DNA of 64,000 nt, taken from the NCBI GenBank assembly GCA_027452245.1, contig DAIDGW010000081.1, positions 1-64,000 of the forward strand, in the 5' to 3' direction. Numbering within the stretch: the first letter of the stretch is position 1; each line of letters starts with the position of its first letter. Under the pieces are notes generated by a model. The model was not told where the DNA came from and did not search any database. It was given only the letters and a program-made list of their open reading frames with translations. This document shows positions 33,426-42,271 of this stretch, piece by piece. The position numbers and the translations under genes are program-made. The stretch is from Acidobacteriaceae bacterium (GTDB lineage: Bacteria > Acidobacteriota > Terriglobia > Terriglobales > Acidobacteriaceae).

Positions 33426-34466
33426 CTACTCCGCGCCAGGCACCGTGAAATCCACTCCTCGATCGTCATTCGCCTTAGTAGTTGCGGCAAGGTTGAGATC
33501 AGAAAGAGGAATCTTTTGCGTGCGATTCTGGCCAAATGCCCACAAGGTCTGGCCGACAATGGCGTAATTCTGTATTTCCTGCTGATGCTTGTCATTGAAA
33601 ACAAGAACCGTAGCGGGCGTGGGGGTTTCCGGCGGGTCAGGTGGATCGGGCGCTGCTTGTGATTCTTGCGCCGGAGGGTCGTACGGTTGTTGGTCTTGCG
33701 CGTATAGATCCTGGTCGGGCTGCTGACGCATCTGCTGCTCGTACAGGCTCTCCTGGTTCATCTGGTTTGCTTCAGCGATCTGATTCGCCTGATCCTGGTC
33801 GTTGTCCGAATAATCGTCCCACCACCAGTACGGGTCAATCTCGGCGCCATACCCCCACCATGGATTTCCCCATCCCCAGCCCCAGTTATTCCATCCCCAA
33901 TTGTTCCATCCCCAGCCCCAGCGATCGTGGTCCCAATCACGGCCCCATCCTCGGCCGCGGCCCCAGCCCCTGCCGTTGCGGAATCCGTAATTTCGGCCTA
34001 AGCGATCGGGGCCGCCGAATCCAGGACGACGGAATGAGTGAAAGTTGCTGCCGCGCAATCCCGGCTGACGTAACCCGGGTTGACGGAAACCAGGCTGACG
34101 AAAACTATGTTGCTGGAAACTGTTGTGCAGATAGGGGCTGTTATGAAGATAAGGACTGCCGTGGAAAGAGCGTGCACCGCCCAGTCCCGACCGGTAGCGC
34201 ATGCCGCCGCCATATGGGCGCATGCCGCCATAAGAACGTCCACCATTGAAGTGGCCGCCACCGCCGGAGAAGTGGCCGCCACCAAAGTGGCCGCCACCGA
34301 AACCACCCGCGTGGCCACCACCGAAGCCGCCAGCATGACCACCGCCAAAACCGCCGGCGTGACCGCCTCCTCCGTGTCCTCCGCCTCCGCGTTGCGCCAA
34401 GGCAGGTATCACCGCAAGCAGCAGAGCCAACGTCGCGGTGAGAATGGGGCGACGCATATACACCAT
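33426..34466 (-). CDS. Secreted Gly/His- and Trp-rich repeat protein
   Basis: 346 residues in four visible parts: a signal peptide (about 5-24, ending ALAQ); a Gly/His region with three exact HAGGFGGG units (36-59); an Arg/Gly/Trp/Asn-rich middle, including WGRGRGWGRDWDHDRWGWGW and WNNWGWNNWGWGWG; and, after an acidic Gln/Pro linker, a compact C-terminal domain (about 285-346) with TVLVFNDKHQQEIQNYAIVG and IPLSDLNLAATTKANDDRGV. The last domain I recognise as recurrent in exported Acidobacteria proteins. The composition suggests an envelope or matrix protein. Function unknown. Confidence 0.75.
   Translation of the reverse strand: MVYMRRPILTATLALLLAVIPALAQRGGGGHGGGGHAGGFGGGHAGGFGGGHAGGFGGGHFGGGHFSGGGGHFNGGRSYGGMRPYGGGMRYRSGLGGARSFHGSPYLHNSPYLHNSFQQHSFRQPGFRQPGLRQPGLRGSNFHSFRRPGFGGPDRLGRNYGFRNGRGWGRGRGWGRDWDHDRWGWGWNNWGWNNWGWGWGNPWWGYGAEIDPYWWWDDYSDNDQDQANQIAEANQMNQESLYEQQMRQQPDQDLYAQDQQPYDPPAQESQAAPDPPDPPETPTPATVLVFNDKHQQEIQNYAIVGQTLWAFGQNRTQKIPLSDLNLAATTKANDDRGVDFTVPGAE
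34290..34361 (-). repeat. Three in-frame 24-base repeats encoding HAGGFGGG
   Basis: Residues 36-59 of the Gly-rich protein are three successive copies of HAGGFGGG. The repeat is a multiple of three bases, so copy-number change would keep the frame. Confidence 0.85.
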
Positions 34467-34537
34467 TATAGAACCCGGCGCGGAAGGAAAGGATGCAAGA
34501 ACTTTGGTAATTTCCCCCAGGTTACGTAGATCGCAAG

Positions 34538-36181
34538 CTACCGGCGCTTCTTGCTCCTGTGATTCTTCGGCTTGTGATTCTTCGCAGACGCTTTTTTTGC
34601 CGTAGCCTTCGCCGCAACTGCTTTGCTTGCAGTATGTTTCGCACCATTTTCAGATTTGTGGTGGGCTGGCTTTTCCACCTTCCTGGCCACCGCACCTTTA
34701 ACCTTCGAGCTCGGATGAGCTGCGGGGTGGGCGGGATGTGCGTCTGGCTTCGCAACCGGGGCCGCGGTTTGGGGCGCAGGCACAGCATCGGTCTTGCCTT
34801 TCCCTTTGCCCTTTTTAGCCGCTGCCAGTGCGGCAGGAGTTGCTCCTGCGGCAGCAGCCGCGGCTTTGCCGCGACCACGCTTTGGTGGCGGAGGTGGCGG
34901 CGGAGGTGGCGGAGCCAGCGGCTTGAGGTACTTAAGAATCTCGGTACGTGACCGCAGCTTGCCATCCAGCAACAGCATGAAGACGTCGTGCGCGATCTTG
35001 GGATATTCCGGAAGCTGGGGCGTAATTAGCAACTCCGTCATTTCTGGTAGCGGAATCTTTTGTTGGACTTGCCGCCACTTAGTGAGGAAGTTCTTGATCT
35101 TCTGTTCGACTGCCTGTTGGCGCGCCGTCACCGCGAGGAACAACACCATCTCGGGGCGAGCACTCGACAGTAAGTGCCATGTGCGCGAGGGCGTAGCCGC
35201 TTCCTTTCCCATCAAACGCTTCGCAAGTTCCTTGGCATGGTCTTCGATGTCGCGCCACGCTTCAATTAAATCCTTACGCGGAATCAGCTTGCGCAGGTCG
35301 GCGATTTCCTTTTCTGACAGGCGTGACGTCAGAAAATACATCACCGCTGGTCCGGCATCGGGCGTGTAGCCAAGTTCAACCATCTGCTGGCGCGTTTTCA
35401 TCAGGGCGGTCAGGCCGTTGGCGTCAACCTTGGCTGAAGTCCAATGCGGATGCAAGAACTTAAGCCAGCCTTCTTTCTCCAGCATTTTCAACACGTTCAG
35501 AGGATCATCTTCATGTGCGAGCGCAGCAATTTCGTGTCCTACCGAAGTGCGCAAGATGTACTCGATGTAATTGCCTTCCTTGGCAGCATCGTAGCGGGCT
35601 TGCGTCCGTTCTTCGAGAGGCCAATGGAAACGCGCGGCGAATCGCGTGGCCCGGATCAGGCGCGAAGGATCCTCAAGAAAAGAGTAATTGTGAAGGATGC
35701 GAATCAGTTTGGCTTCGATGTCGGCCACGCCGTTGAAGGGATCGAGCAGGAGTCCGCGCGATCCTTCGTTGAGCGAAAGGGCCATCGCATTCACGGTGAA
35801 ATCGCGGCGCCGAAGATCTTCGTGAATCGCCGCGGGAGCCACAATCGGCGGCTTGCCCGTTTTCTCGAAGCGCTCGGTCCGGGCCATGCTGATCTCGGCA
35901 CGAACACGGCCGGGCAGCAGCAGGAACATCGTCCGCATGTCTTCGTCGGTAGCGGAGATCTGCCCCCCGGCTTTCTCGAATTCCTTCTGGAGTTTCAGGG
36001 GATTGCCCTGAACGGTAAAGTCGAGGTCGCGGATGGAGAATCCGCTGATAATGTCTCGAATGGCGCCGCCGGTCAGGTAGAGATTCATTCCCGCGGCGCG
36101 GGTTATTTCCTGAACCAGGTTGACGCCTTTCAGCTGATCCGGCGTCAGCCGGATTTCCATAGTGTAAATGTAGTCAGCCAT
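34538..36181 (-). CDS. cca: CCA-adding / poly(A)-polymerase-family tRNA nucleotidyltransferase with basic tail
   Basis: 547 residues. N-terminal nucleotidyltransferase domain: LYLTGGAIRDIISGFSIRDL (GGxxRD plus the catalytic DxD in IRDLDF), then LRRRDFTVNAMALSL and the neck motif EDPSRLIRATRFAARFHWPL, all class II CCA-enzyme features. An all-helical RNA-binding region runs to about 425. From about 430 comes a run of ten prolines and then about 110 residues of Ala/Lys/His/Pro-rich basic sequence ending KNHKPKNHRSKKRR, resembling histone H1 tails. Whether it adds CCA, AC-only or poly(A) cannot be decided. The basic tail would strengthen RNA binding. Confidence 0.88.
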   Translation of the reverse strand: MADYIYTMEIRLTPDQLKGVNLVQEITRAAGMNLYLTGGAIRDIISGFSIRDLDFTVQGNPLKLQKEFEKAGGQISATDEDMRTMFLLLPGRVRAEISMARTERFEKTGKPPIVAPAAIHEDLRRRDFTVNAMALSLNEGSRGLLLDPFNGVADIEAKLIRILHNYSFLEDPSRLIRATRFAARFHWPLEERTQARYDAAKEGNYIEYILRTSVGHEIAALAHEDDPLNVLKMLEKEGWLKFLHPHWTSAKVDANGLTALMKTRQQMVELGYTPDAGPAVMYFLTSRLSEKEIADLRKLIPRKDLIEAWRDIEDHAKELAKRLMGKEAATPSRTWHLLSSARPEMVLFLAVTARQQAVEQKIKNFLTKWRQVQQKIPLPEMTELLITPQLPEYPKIAHDVFMLLLDGKLRSRTEILKYLKPLAPPPPPPPPPPKRGRGKAAAAAAGATPAALAAAKKGKGKGKTDAVPAPQTAAPVAKPDAHPAHPAAHPSSKVKGAVARKVEKPAHHKSENGAKHTASKAVAAKATAKKASAKNHKPKNHRSKKRR

Positions 36182-36519
36182 TCACTTTCAAGCGGCCTTC
36201 AAGGCCGAAACGTCGGGATTTGATCGCGCTACTGCGGGTCGTCCCAACCGCAAACACCGATGCAGCTTTCCACAAGATTTCCACAGGCGCTCTGAGGAAA
36301 ACTCACGATCCTCTCTTCATAGAACGCAAGTGCTCTCACATCAATAACTTGTAGAAACTTACCGTTGCCCGGCAAGCTACAGAAAATACCACAACGTTGA
36401 TGGTTTGGCTACTGCCAAGCTGTATTCTGCCCAATTTCAGGTGAAAAGTGCGAGAATCGGCATTAGCTTTGGGAAATTCAGGGGAGTAGCTCCCTGCGGG
36501 CGGTTGCGGACGATAGGCC
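36182..36519. other. Divergent intergenic region of 338 bases
   Basis: Separates the minus-strand tRNA nucleotidyltransferase gene from the plus-strand gene at 36520. It holds a 15-base palindrome-like element (CGGCCTT C AAGGCCG, 36193-36207) and two direct TTTCCACA copies 11 bases apart (36267-36274, 36278-36285). A weak plus-strand promoter candidate is TTGATG (36397) with TGTATT (36421), 18-base spacer. No gene seen. Confidence 0.5.
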
Positions 36520-36996
36520 ATGCCTTCGACTCACAAAAAGGTGATCGTGCGGAAGATGGACCGGGATTCGGTCTCGGGATATGTCTCTCCGACTCAATTT
36601 GTGCAAGAAGGCAAGATTGAGGTTCTGAACACCGCCGGGACCCTGATAGCCATCGATCTGCGTGAAATCAAAGGCGTGTACTTTGTGCGCGAATTTGGCG
36701 ATTCCGAGTCTCTGACCCGGAAAACCTTCACCTCCCGGCCTCGGGCCGAAGGTCTTTGGGTGCGCCTACGATTCAAAGATGGCGAGACACTCGAAGGACT
36801 GATGCCGGCGGACCTGACTCAAACGCCGCCAGAGGGATTTCTGTTGAGTCCGCCCGACCAGCGTGGCAACACGCAGCGGATATTTGTTCCGCGAAGCGCG
36901 CTGGATTCGTTGATGGTACTCTCGGTGATCGGCGCCGCACGGCGGCAACGGCGGGCGGCGGAAGACCAAAGACAAGTACCAATGTTTGGCGAATAG
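36520..36996 (+). CDS. Small beta-rich protein (DUF6982-like), found in Acidobacteria
   Basis: 158 residues, ATG at 36520. Two similar beta-hairpin halves: KVIVRKMDRDSVSGYVSPTQ, then IAIDLREIKGVYFVREFGD, and GLWVRLRFKDGETLEGLMPA, then RIFVPRSALDSLMVLSVIG. The motif 'DLREIKGVYFVREF' recurs in small Acidobacteria proteins that I associate with DUF6982; each half resembles an Sm- or PilZ-like barrel strand pattern. Cytoplasmic, with no signal. Function unknown. lpxD follows after 66 bases on the same strand. Confidence 0.75.
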   Translation: MPSTHKKVIVRKMDRDSVSGYVSPTQFVQEGKIEVLNTAGTLIAIDLREIKGVYFVREFGDSESLTRKTFTSRPRAEGLWVRLRFKDGETLEGLMPADLTQTPPEGFLLSPPDQRGNTQRIFVPRSALDSLMVLSVIGAARRQRRAAEDQRQVPMFGE

Positions 36997-37062
36997 CGCG
37001 GTAGCGATTCCTTCCAGTGAGGCTTTGCCCGTCCGGTACAATTCCAACTAAACCAATCGCTT

Positions 37063-38064
37063 ATGAAACTTGGACAAATTGCTTCTGCGCTCGGTGCGCG
37101 CCTGGAAAACGGGTCTGCGGAAACAGAAATCAGCGGCCTGAATGGGATTGAGCAGGCTGGCCCGGGAGAACTGACATTCGTCTCGAATCCGAAATATGCT
37201 GCTGCAGCGAAATCGACGCGGGCGGCGGCGGTGATCGTATCGGAGGACTTCCCTGCCATCCCGACGGCAGTGCTGCGCGCGAAGGATCCCTACCTGAGTT
37301 TTGCGCATGCTCTCGAGATGTTTCATCCCAAGAGGAAATATCCGGCGGGCATTCATAAAACGGCTGTGATCCACTCGACGGCGAAGATCGGAAACAACGC
37401 CCATATCGGGCCCTATGTAGTCATCCACGAAGACGTTGAAATTGGAAATGATGCGGTGCTGCTGGCCCATGTAGTCATTTATCCGGATGCGAAGATCGGG
37501 AACGGCTTCATGGCTCACTCGCATGCCGTCGTGCGCGAAACCTGCTGGATCGGCAACAATGTCATTCTGCAAAATGGAGTGGTGGTTGGCGCGGACGGCT
37601 TCGGTTTCGCCAAGACTGCGGATGGGAAGTGGTACAAGATTCCGCAACCCGCCCGAGTGGTGATCGAAGATGATGTTGAGGTGCAAGCGAACTCGTGCAT
37701 TGATCGTGCCAGCGTGGGAGAGACGCGAATCCGGCGGGGGGTGAAGATCGATAATCTGGTGCAGGTCGGTCACGGATCGAACGTCGGAGAAGATGCGCTG
37801 TTGTGCTCGCAAGTAGGTCTTGCGGGCTCGACGGAGATCGGCAACCGTGTGATTCTTACCGGGCAGGTCGGGGTGGTGGGACACGTGAAGGTGGGTGACG
37901 GAGCGATTGTCACGCCTCAGAGCGGAATCGCCAACAGTATTCCTGCGGGGGCTCTGGTGAGCGGGGCTCCGGCGGTGGATCACAAGCTGTGGTTGAAGTA
38001 TTCAGCGATCCTGCCGCGTCTGCCGGAAATTGCGCGGGCAGTTCGAAAAAAAGAACAGGGGTAG
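37063..38064 (+). CDS. lpxD: UDP-3-O-(3-hydroxyacyl)glucosamine N-acyltransferase
   Basis: 333 residues. N-terminal uridine-binding domain (GLNGIEQAGPGELTFVSNPK), then a left-handed beta-helix of hexapeptide repeats (HSTAKIGNNAHIGPYVVIHE; DGAIVTPQSGIANSIPAGAL) and the catalytic His in KIDNLVQVGHGSNVGEDALL. Adds the second acyl chain to the glucosamine in lipid A synthesis at the inner face of the membrane, so the organism makes lipid A. Not accompanied by lpxA, fabZ or lpxB here. Confidence 0.96.
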   Translation: MKLGQIASALGARLENGSAETEISGLNGIEQAGPGELTFVSNPKYAAAAKSTRAAAVIVSEDFPAIPTAVLRAKDPYLSFAHALEMFHPKRKYPAGIHKTAVIHSTAKIGNNAHIGPYVVIHEDVEIGNDAVLLAHVVIYPDAKIGNGFMAHSHAVVRETCWIGNNVILQNGVVVGADGFGFAKTADGKWYKIPQPARVVIEDDVEVQANSCIDRASVGETRIRRGVKIDNLVQVGHGSNVGEDALLCSQVGLAGSTEIGNRVILTGQVGVVGHVKVGDGAIVTPQSGIANSIPAGALVSGAPAVDHKLWLKYSAILPRLPEIARAVRKKEQG

Positions 38065-38222
38065 CTCCGGCATTTAGCGCGGTTTCGCAACTGTGTTGGC
38101 AAGCAGAAAAGCAGGTCCCTCCGCGCGCGATTGGATTGGCAGTGCCAGTGCAATCGCTTGGTCGGGATGACAGAGCCTCGCGACTGCAGCGCCCGAGCTT
38201 CAACTTTTTCCCGATAGCTCAT

Positions 38223-38969
38223 CTAACTCGACTCTGTCCGCTGCACCGTCGGTGCAGTTGATCCGCCGCGATACTCTTCCGGCAAGCCGCTTTCGATGGC
38301 GGCGCGGACTTCCTCCATGAGGTGATCGCGATCTCCGAAGTCCCGGGGTTCGATCGGGGGGTGAAAGATGATGGTGACCAATGCTGGTTTTATGGCGAAC
38401 CTGCCTTTGGGCATCGCTTCATGGGTACCTGTGATTGTCATGGGAACAACCGGCACACCGCACTCGGTGGCCAGGTAAAACGGACCTTTCTTAAAGGGCA
38501 GCAACTTACCGTCGAAGGAGCGCTTCCCTTCCACGTAAATCAACATGCTGACGCCTTGATTAATGACTTGTCTCGCATCCTCAACCGCCTGAATGCCGGC
38601 GTCGCGATTGCCGCGGTCCACTGGGACCAGAGATCCCATTCTCATGGCAGTGCCAAGGATGGGCATTTTGAAGAGTTCCTTCTTGACCAGTACCGAACTG
38701 CGGCGCGGAATGCGCGCGATCTGAATCGGCGGATCCAGATTGGAAACGTGATTCGACATGAAGATATAGCTGCGCGAACGATCAATATTCTCCAAGCCTG
38801 CGATCTTGACGCGCACGCCGGCGAACCGGACGCCAGCAGCGGCTCCCCAAGTGAACATGCGATAGAGAAGAGTTACATCGCCAGTGATGATGGTCCACGG
38901 GAATCCGATGAGGGCGGCGACTGGAGCGGCAATGCCCCAGAACGTGAGCATGATAATCGTGCGGATCAT
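38223..38969 (-). CDS. plsC: 1-acyl-sn-glycerol-3-phosphate acyltransferase
   Basis: 248 residues from the ATG at 38967-38969, whose first bases overlap the stop of the upstream protease gene (ATGA). Membrane segment at the N-terminus (IIMLTFWGIAAPVAALIGFP), the catalytic NHVSNLD (H-x4-D), the substrate-binding EGKRSFDGKLLPFKKGPFY (EGTRS family motif with K for T) and VPVVPMTITGTHEAMP. Makes phosphatidic acid for phospholipids. A 17-base near-perfect palindrome (CTGCACCG / CGGTGCAG) lies in its last codons. Confidence 0.93.
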   Translation of the reverse strand: MIRTIIMLTFWGIAAPVAALIGFPWTIITGDVTLLYRMFTWGAAAGVRFAGVRVKIAGLENIDRSRSYIFMSNHVSNLDPPIQIARIPRRSSVLVKKELFKMPILGTAMRMGSLVPVDRGNRDAGIQAVEDARQVINQGVSMLIYVEGKRSFDGKLLPFKKGPFYLATECGVPVVPMTITGTHEAMPKGRFAIKPALVTIIFHPPIEPRDFGDRDHLMEEVRAAIESGLPEEYRGGSTAPTVQRTESS

Positions 38970-40786
38970 TGAGCGTGTGCTTGACTGCTGGATGGCTGAG
39001 CTTCTCCCTTGAGCCATGCCGCCCGGCGTGATCGCTGTTCATCCGTTTCGTGATCGAGATCCTGAACGCGATAAACGATCTGCTGCCGGCTACCTATGTT
39101 GAATTTTATTTCGCGGGGAGCGCCGCGGCGCGAACGCACCTTTAGCACCAGGGTGTCCCCGGGGCTGAGACGGGCGATCTCGTCCCGGGCGTCCTGTCCG
39201 GGAGGCTGGCCCTGAACTTCGAGAATGGTATCGCCGGCGAGGAGTCCGGCGCGTTCAGCTTCGCTTCCGGGATTCACAGATACGACGGACATCGGTCCAT
39301 CAAAATTTCGAGATGCCGCGAAACCTGCGTCACCCACGGTAGTTGCCTGTTCGTTCACCCGCAGCCCGACCGTCCGGAGAAAGTCATCCCAAGGGACCTC
39401 TTCCAAGCCCGAGACGTAGTTCGCAAAAAACGAGTGCAGGTTTGCGTGGCTGACCGCGTCTGCCGCCTCGAGTACACCGTCGGAGTCCGGGAAGTAGCGG
39501 CCCTGTTTAGCGTAATGCTGGTTCATCCACTGGAAAAGTTCTCGAATCGACGCGGTTCCACGGCTCAGTTCGCGCAGGTCGAGGTCAAGCATCATGCCCA
39601 GCAATTCGCCCTTGTTGTAGTAGGAAATGCTGCGCTCAGGACGGCGGTAATAGGCGAACCCTTCGAGCCATGCGTCAAGGCTCGAATCCTCGGCCGACTG
39701 GGTAAGGTGCGCCGGACGGCGTTCGAGTTCGGTGATTTCGTCGCCGAGATGCGACAAGAGCGCCTTTTCGTCAAGCAATCCCGCCCGCGATTCAATGATA
39801 TCCCCCGCAGTACTGGTGCAACCTTCGCTGAACCACAGGGCGCGCGTGTAGTTTTCTTTTGTGTAGTCCACCGGTTCCAGGGTTTGCGGGCGGATGCGCT
39901 TTACATTCCAGAGATGAAAGAATTCATGAGCGGTGACACCGGGGAGGAATGACGGGCTTTCTTTCAGAGCTTGCGCACTGAGATCGATGGCCGTTGAATA
40001 GGAATGCTCCATTCCGCCACCGGCGGGACCGCGGGGGAAATGGTAGATAAACGTGTAAGTTTCAAAAGGGCGATCGCTCATCCAGGTAGTAGCCGCTGCG
40101 GTGATCTTCCGCAGCTCACCCACGATCTGCTGCATGTCGTAGTCGCCGGGGGCGGCATCGACAATGACCCGGTAGTGGCCGCCTCCCTGCTCGAAATTCG
40201 ACTCGTCAAAAGCTCCAATCTCGACGGGAGAGTCCACCAGGCGGTCGTAATTTTCGGCACGGAAGCGTCCGTCGGGAATCGATTCCAGAGGAGTCGCTAT
40301 TCTCCAGCCGGCAGGAATATGGCTGAAACGCACAAACATGGGGGCTTTCCGGGCCTCTACGGGGTACATCAAGAGTTGCGCGAGATTGAAAAATGCGTGG
40401 TGCGGATTCAGTTGCGCACCGAAAGGCCCGGCGGAGTCGAGGAAGATTTGGTATTGGATCAGCGCTCCGCTTTCGGTTCCGGCAATTTGCCAAAGACTCG
40501 TATTCACCTCGTGGATATTCAGTTCATGGCCGGCACGATCCTTCGCGCGCACCCAGTTCACGTACTGGGAGAAATCGCGAATCTGGTAGAGCGCGTTCCA
40601 GACCGGAAGCTGTAATTGCCGGGTGGCAGATCCGGGCGGCAGTTCAATCTGTACCTCAACCAGATGCTGCTCCGGATTCGCGAGGGTGATGATGTAATCA
40701 ATCTGATTGGATTGGGCAAAGAGGTTCATGCCGAACAGCAAAACAATCAAAATTGTTCGGCTAAAAAGCAGGCGTAAACGGTTCAT
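38966..40786 (-). CDS. M61-family glycyl aminopeptidase with a PDZ domain
   Basis: 606 residues. Signal peptide (RTILIVLLFGMNLFAQ), an N-terminal beta domain (DYIITLANPEQHLVEVQIEL, typical of M61), the zinc site HEFFH at about 287-291 in GVTAHEFFHLWNVKRIRP, and LWFSEGCTSTAGDIIESRAG with the third ligand E. The C-terminal PDZ domain is near 490-560 (GSEAERAGLLAGDTILEVQG). Periplasmic or secreted peptidase. Start overlaps the mpl stop by four bases, and plsC overlaps its end, so all three may be co-transcribed. Confidence 0.92.
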   Translation of the reverse strand: MNRLRLLFSRTILIVLLFGMNLFAQSNQIDYIITLANPEQHLVEVQIELPPGSATRQLQLPVWNALYQIRDFSQYVNWVRAKDRAGHELNIHEVNTSLWQIAGTESGALIQYQIFLDSAGPFGAQLNPHHAFFNLAQLLMYPVEARKAPMFVRFSHIPAGWRIATPLESIPDGRFRAENYDRLVDSPVEIGAFDESNFEQGGGHYRVIVDAAPGDYDMQQIVGELRKITAAATTWMSDRPFETYTFIYHFPRGPAGGGMEHSYSTAIDLSAQALKESPSFLPGVTAHEFFHLWNVKRIRPQTLEPVDYTKENYTRALWFSEGCTSTAGDIIESRAGLLDEKALLSHLGDEITELERRPAHLTQSAEDSSLDAWLEGFAYYRRPERSISYYNKGELLGMMLDLDLRELSRGTASIRELFQWMNQHYAKQGRYFPDSDGVLEAADAVSHANLHSFFANYVSGLEEVPWDDFLRTVGLRVNEQATTVGDAGFAASRNFDGPMSVVSVNPGSEAERAGLLAGDTILEVQGQPPGQDARDEIARLSPGDTLVLKVRSRRGAPREIKFNIGSRQQIVYRVQDLDHETDEQRSRRAAWLKGEAQPSSSQAHAQ

Positions 40787-42243
40787 CCCTTCACCACCGC
40801 AGTTTGCGATTTGGTTTCAAGATCTCGTAATCGGGCAGGCAGTTTTTCGTAGATGGCTCCGAAGCCGCCGTTGGAGAGGATGGCAATGACATCGCCGGAA
40901 CGCACTTCGGGAGCGACGGTATCGACGATGGAGTCTGCATCTGGGAGCAGGCGGGCACGGCGGCCATGGGCGCCGATTTCTGCCGCCAAGGATGGAAGTT
41001 CCAGCCGCTCATTCTCGGGAACAGCATCGGAACGGAAGACGCCGGCCACCACGACCTCGTCGGCGAGCGCAAGACTGCGGGCAAGATCGGATTGCAGGAC
41101 GCGGCGGCGCAAGGTATTGGAGCGCGGTTCCAGAATCGCCCAGAGCCTGGAGCCCGAATAGCGCGTGCGCAAGGCATTTAAGGTTTGCGCAATCGCGGTT
41201 GGATGATGGGCAAAATCGTCGATGATGGTTACGCCGTTGACCTCGGCTTTTACTTCGAGGCGGCGCTTCACGCTCTTGAAAGTCTTCAGAGCCTCTGCGA
41301 TCCTTTCGCGGGAGATTCCGTAGTTAAATGCGACTGCTGCCGCAGCGGTTGCGTTCCAGACGTTGTACTCGCCAGCCAGCGAAAATTCAAAATCGGCCCA
41401 ATGATTGCCATCGTGCAGCACCGACCATTTTGTGCGCCCGGCGGAGAAGTCCAGATTGGTCACGCGCCATGACGATGGTTTCCCGGCACCGTAGCGCTCG
41501 ACTCTGCAAAAGGCTTTGGCAAGACACCGTTCCAGACTTGCACTTTCAGTAGCGCTGCCGATGACCCCATCAAAGGCAAGGATGCGACCGCGCCTCGGAA
41601 CCAGGTTCACCAGCCGCCTGAAGGCCGTTTCTACGGCGTCGAGATCTTTGTAAATGTCCGCATGATCGAATTCAACCGAAGTCAGAATCACGGAGTCCGG
41701 GAAATAGTGCAGGAACTTGGGTCCCTTATCGAAGAAAGCGGTGTCGTATTCATCGCCTTCGAGGATGAAGTGTTTTCCATTGCCCAGATGGAAGCTGGAG
41801 CCGAAATTTTCGGCGATGCCGCCGATCAAGAACGAGGGATCGAGTGCGGCGGAGTGGAAAATCCATGACAGCATCGATGTGGTAGTCGTTTTGCCATGGG
41901 TTCCGGCGACCACCAGGACTTCTTTACCGCGCAAGAATTCGTCATGCAGGAGTTGCGGAAGCGAGCAAAAGTCGAGGCGCTGATCGAGCACGTGTTCGAG
42001 TTCGGGATTGCCCCGCGAAATCGCGTTGCCAACCACAACCAGGTCCGGCCTGGGCTCAAGATTTTTTGGGTCGAATGGCTGCGCCACGGGAATGGCCAAA
42101 CCGCGCAGAAAATCCGACATCGGCGGATAAGCAGCAGCATCTGAACCGGTCACACGAAAGCCCCGCTCATTGAGCATGCCCGCCAGCGAGGCCATGGCTG
42201 TACCGCAGATTCCAATCAGATGAATGTGCTTTCTGGATGCCAT
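40783..42243 (-). CDS. mpl: UDP-N-acetylmuramate:L-alanyl-gamma-D-glutamyl-meso-diaminopimelate ligase
   Basis: 486 residues, a Mur-ligase. The N-terminal Rossmann fold starts HIHLIGICGTAMASLAGML, which with GNAISRGNPELEHVLD is diagnostic of Mpl (MurC has a different sequence here). ATP-binding VVAGTHGKTTTTSMLSWIF, the Mur-ligase core AFDGVIGS..., and the C-terminal domain with DDFAHHPTAIAQTLNAL. Reattaches recycled murein tripeptide to UDP-MurNAc in the cytoplasm. Fits with ldcA and dapF next door. Confidence 0.95.
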   Translation of the reverse strand: MASRKHIHLIGICGTAMASLAGMLNERGFRVTGSDAAAYPPMSDFLRGLAIPVAQPFDPKNLEPRPDLVVVGNAISRGNPELEHVLDQRLDFCSLPQLLHDEFLRGKEVLVVAGTHGKTTTTSMLSWIFHSAALDPSFLIGGIAENFGSSFHLGNGKHFILEGDEYDTAFFDKGPKFLHYFPDSVILTSVEFDHADIYKDLDAVETAFRRLVNLVPRRGRILAFDGVIGSATESASLERCLAKAFCRVERYGAGKPSSWRVTNLDFSAGRTKWSVLHDGNHWADFEFSLAGEYNVWNATAAAAVAFNYGISRERIAEALKTFKSVKRRLEVKAEVNGVTIIDDFAHHPTAIAQTLNALRTRYSGSRLWAILEPRSNTLRRRVLQSDLARSLALADEVVVAGVFRSDAVPENERLELPSLAAEIGAHGRRARLLPDADSIVDTVAPEVRSGDVIAILSNGGFGAIYEKLPARLRDLETKSQTAVVKG

Positions 42244-42271
42244 AGTTACGAATGTTCTTGCTTGTACGAAT

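Noticed and set aside
36267-36285. Replication origin suggested by DnaA-box-like sequences
   Set aside because: Only two copies with two mismatches each to TTATCCACA, no AT-rich unwinding element and no dnaA or dnaN nearby.
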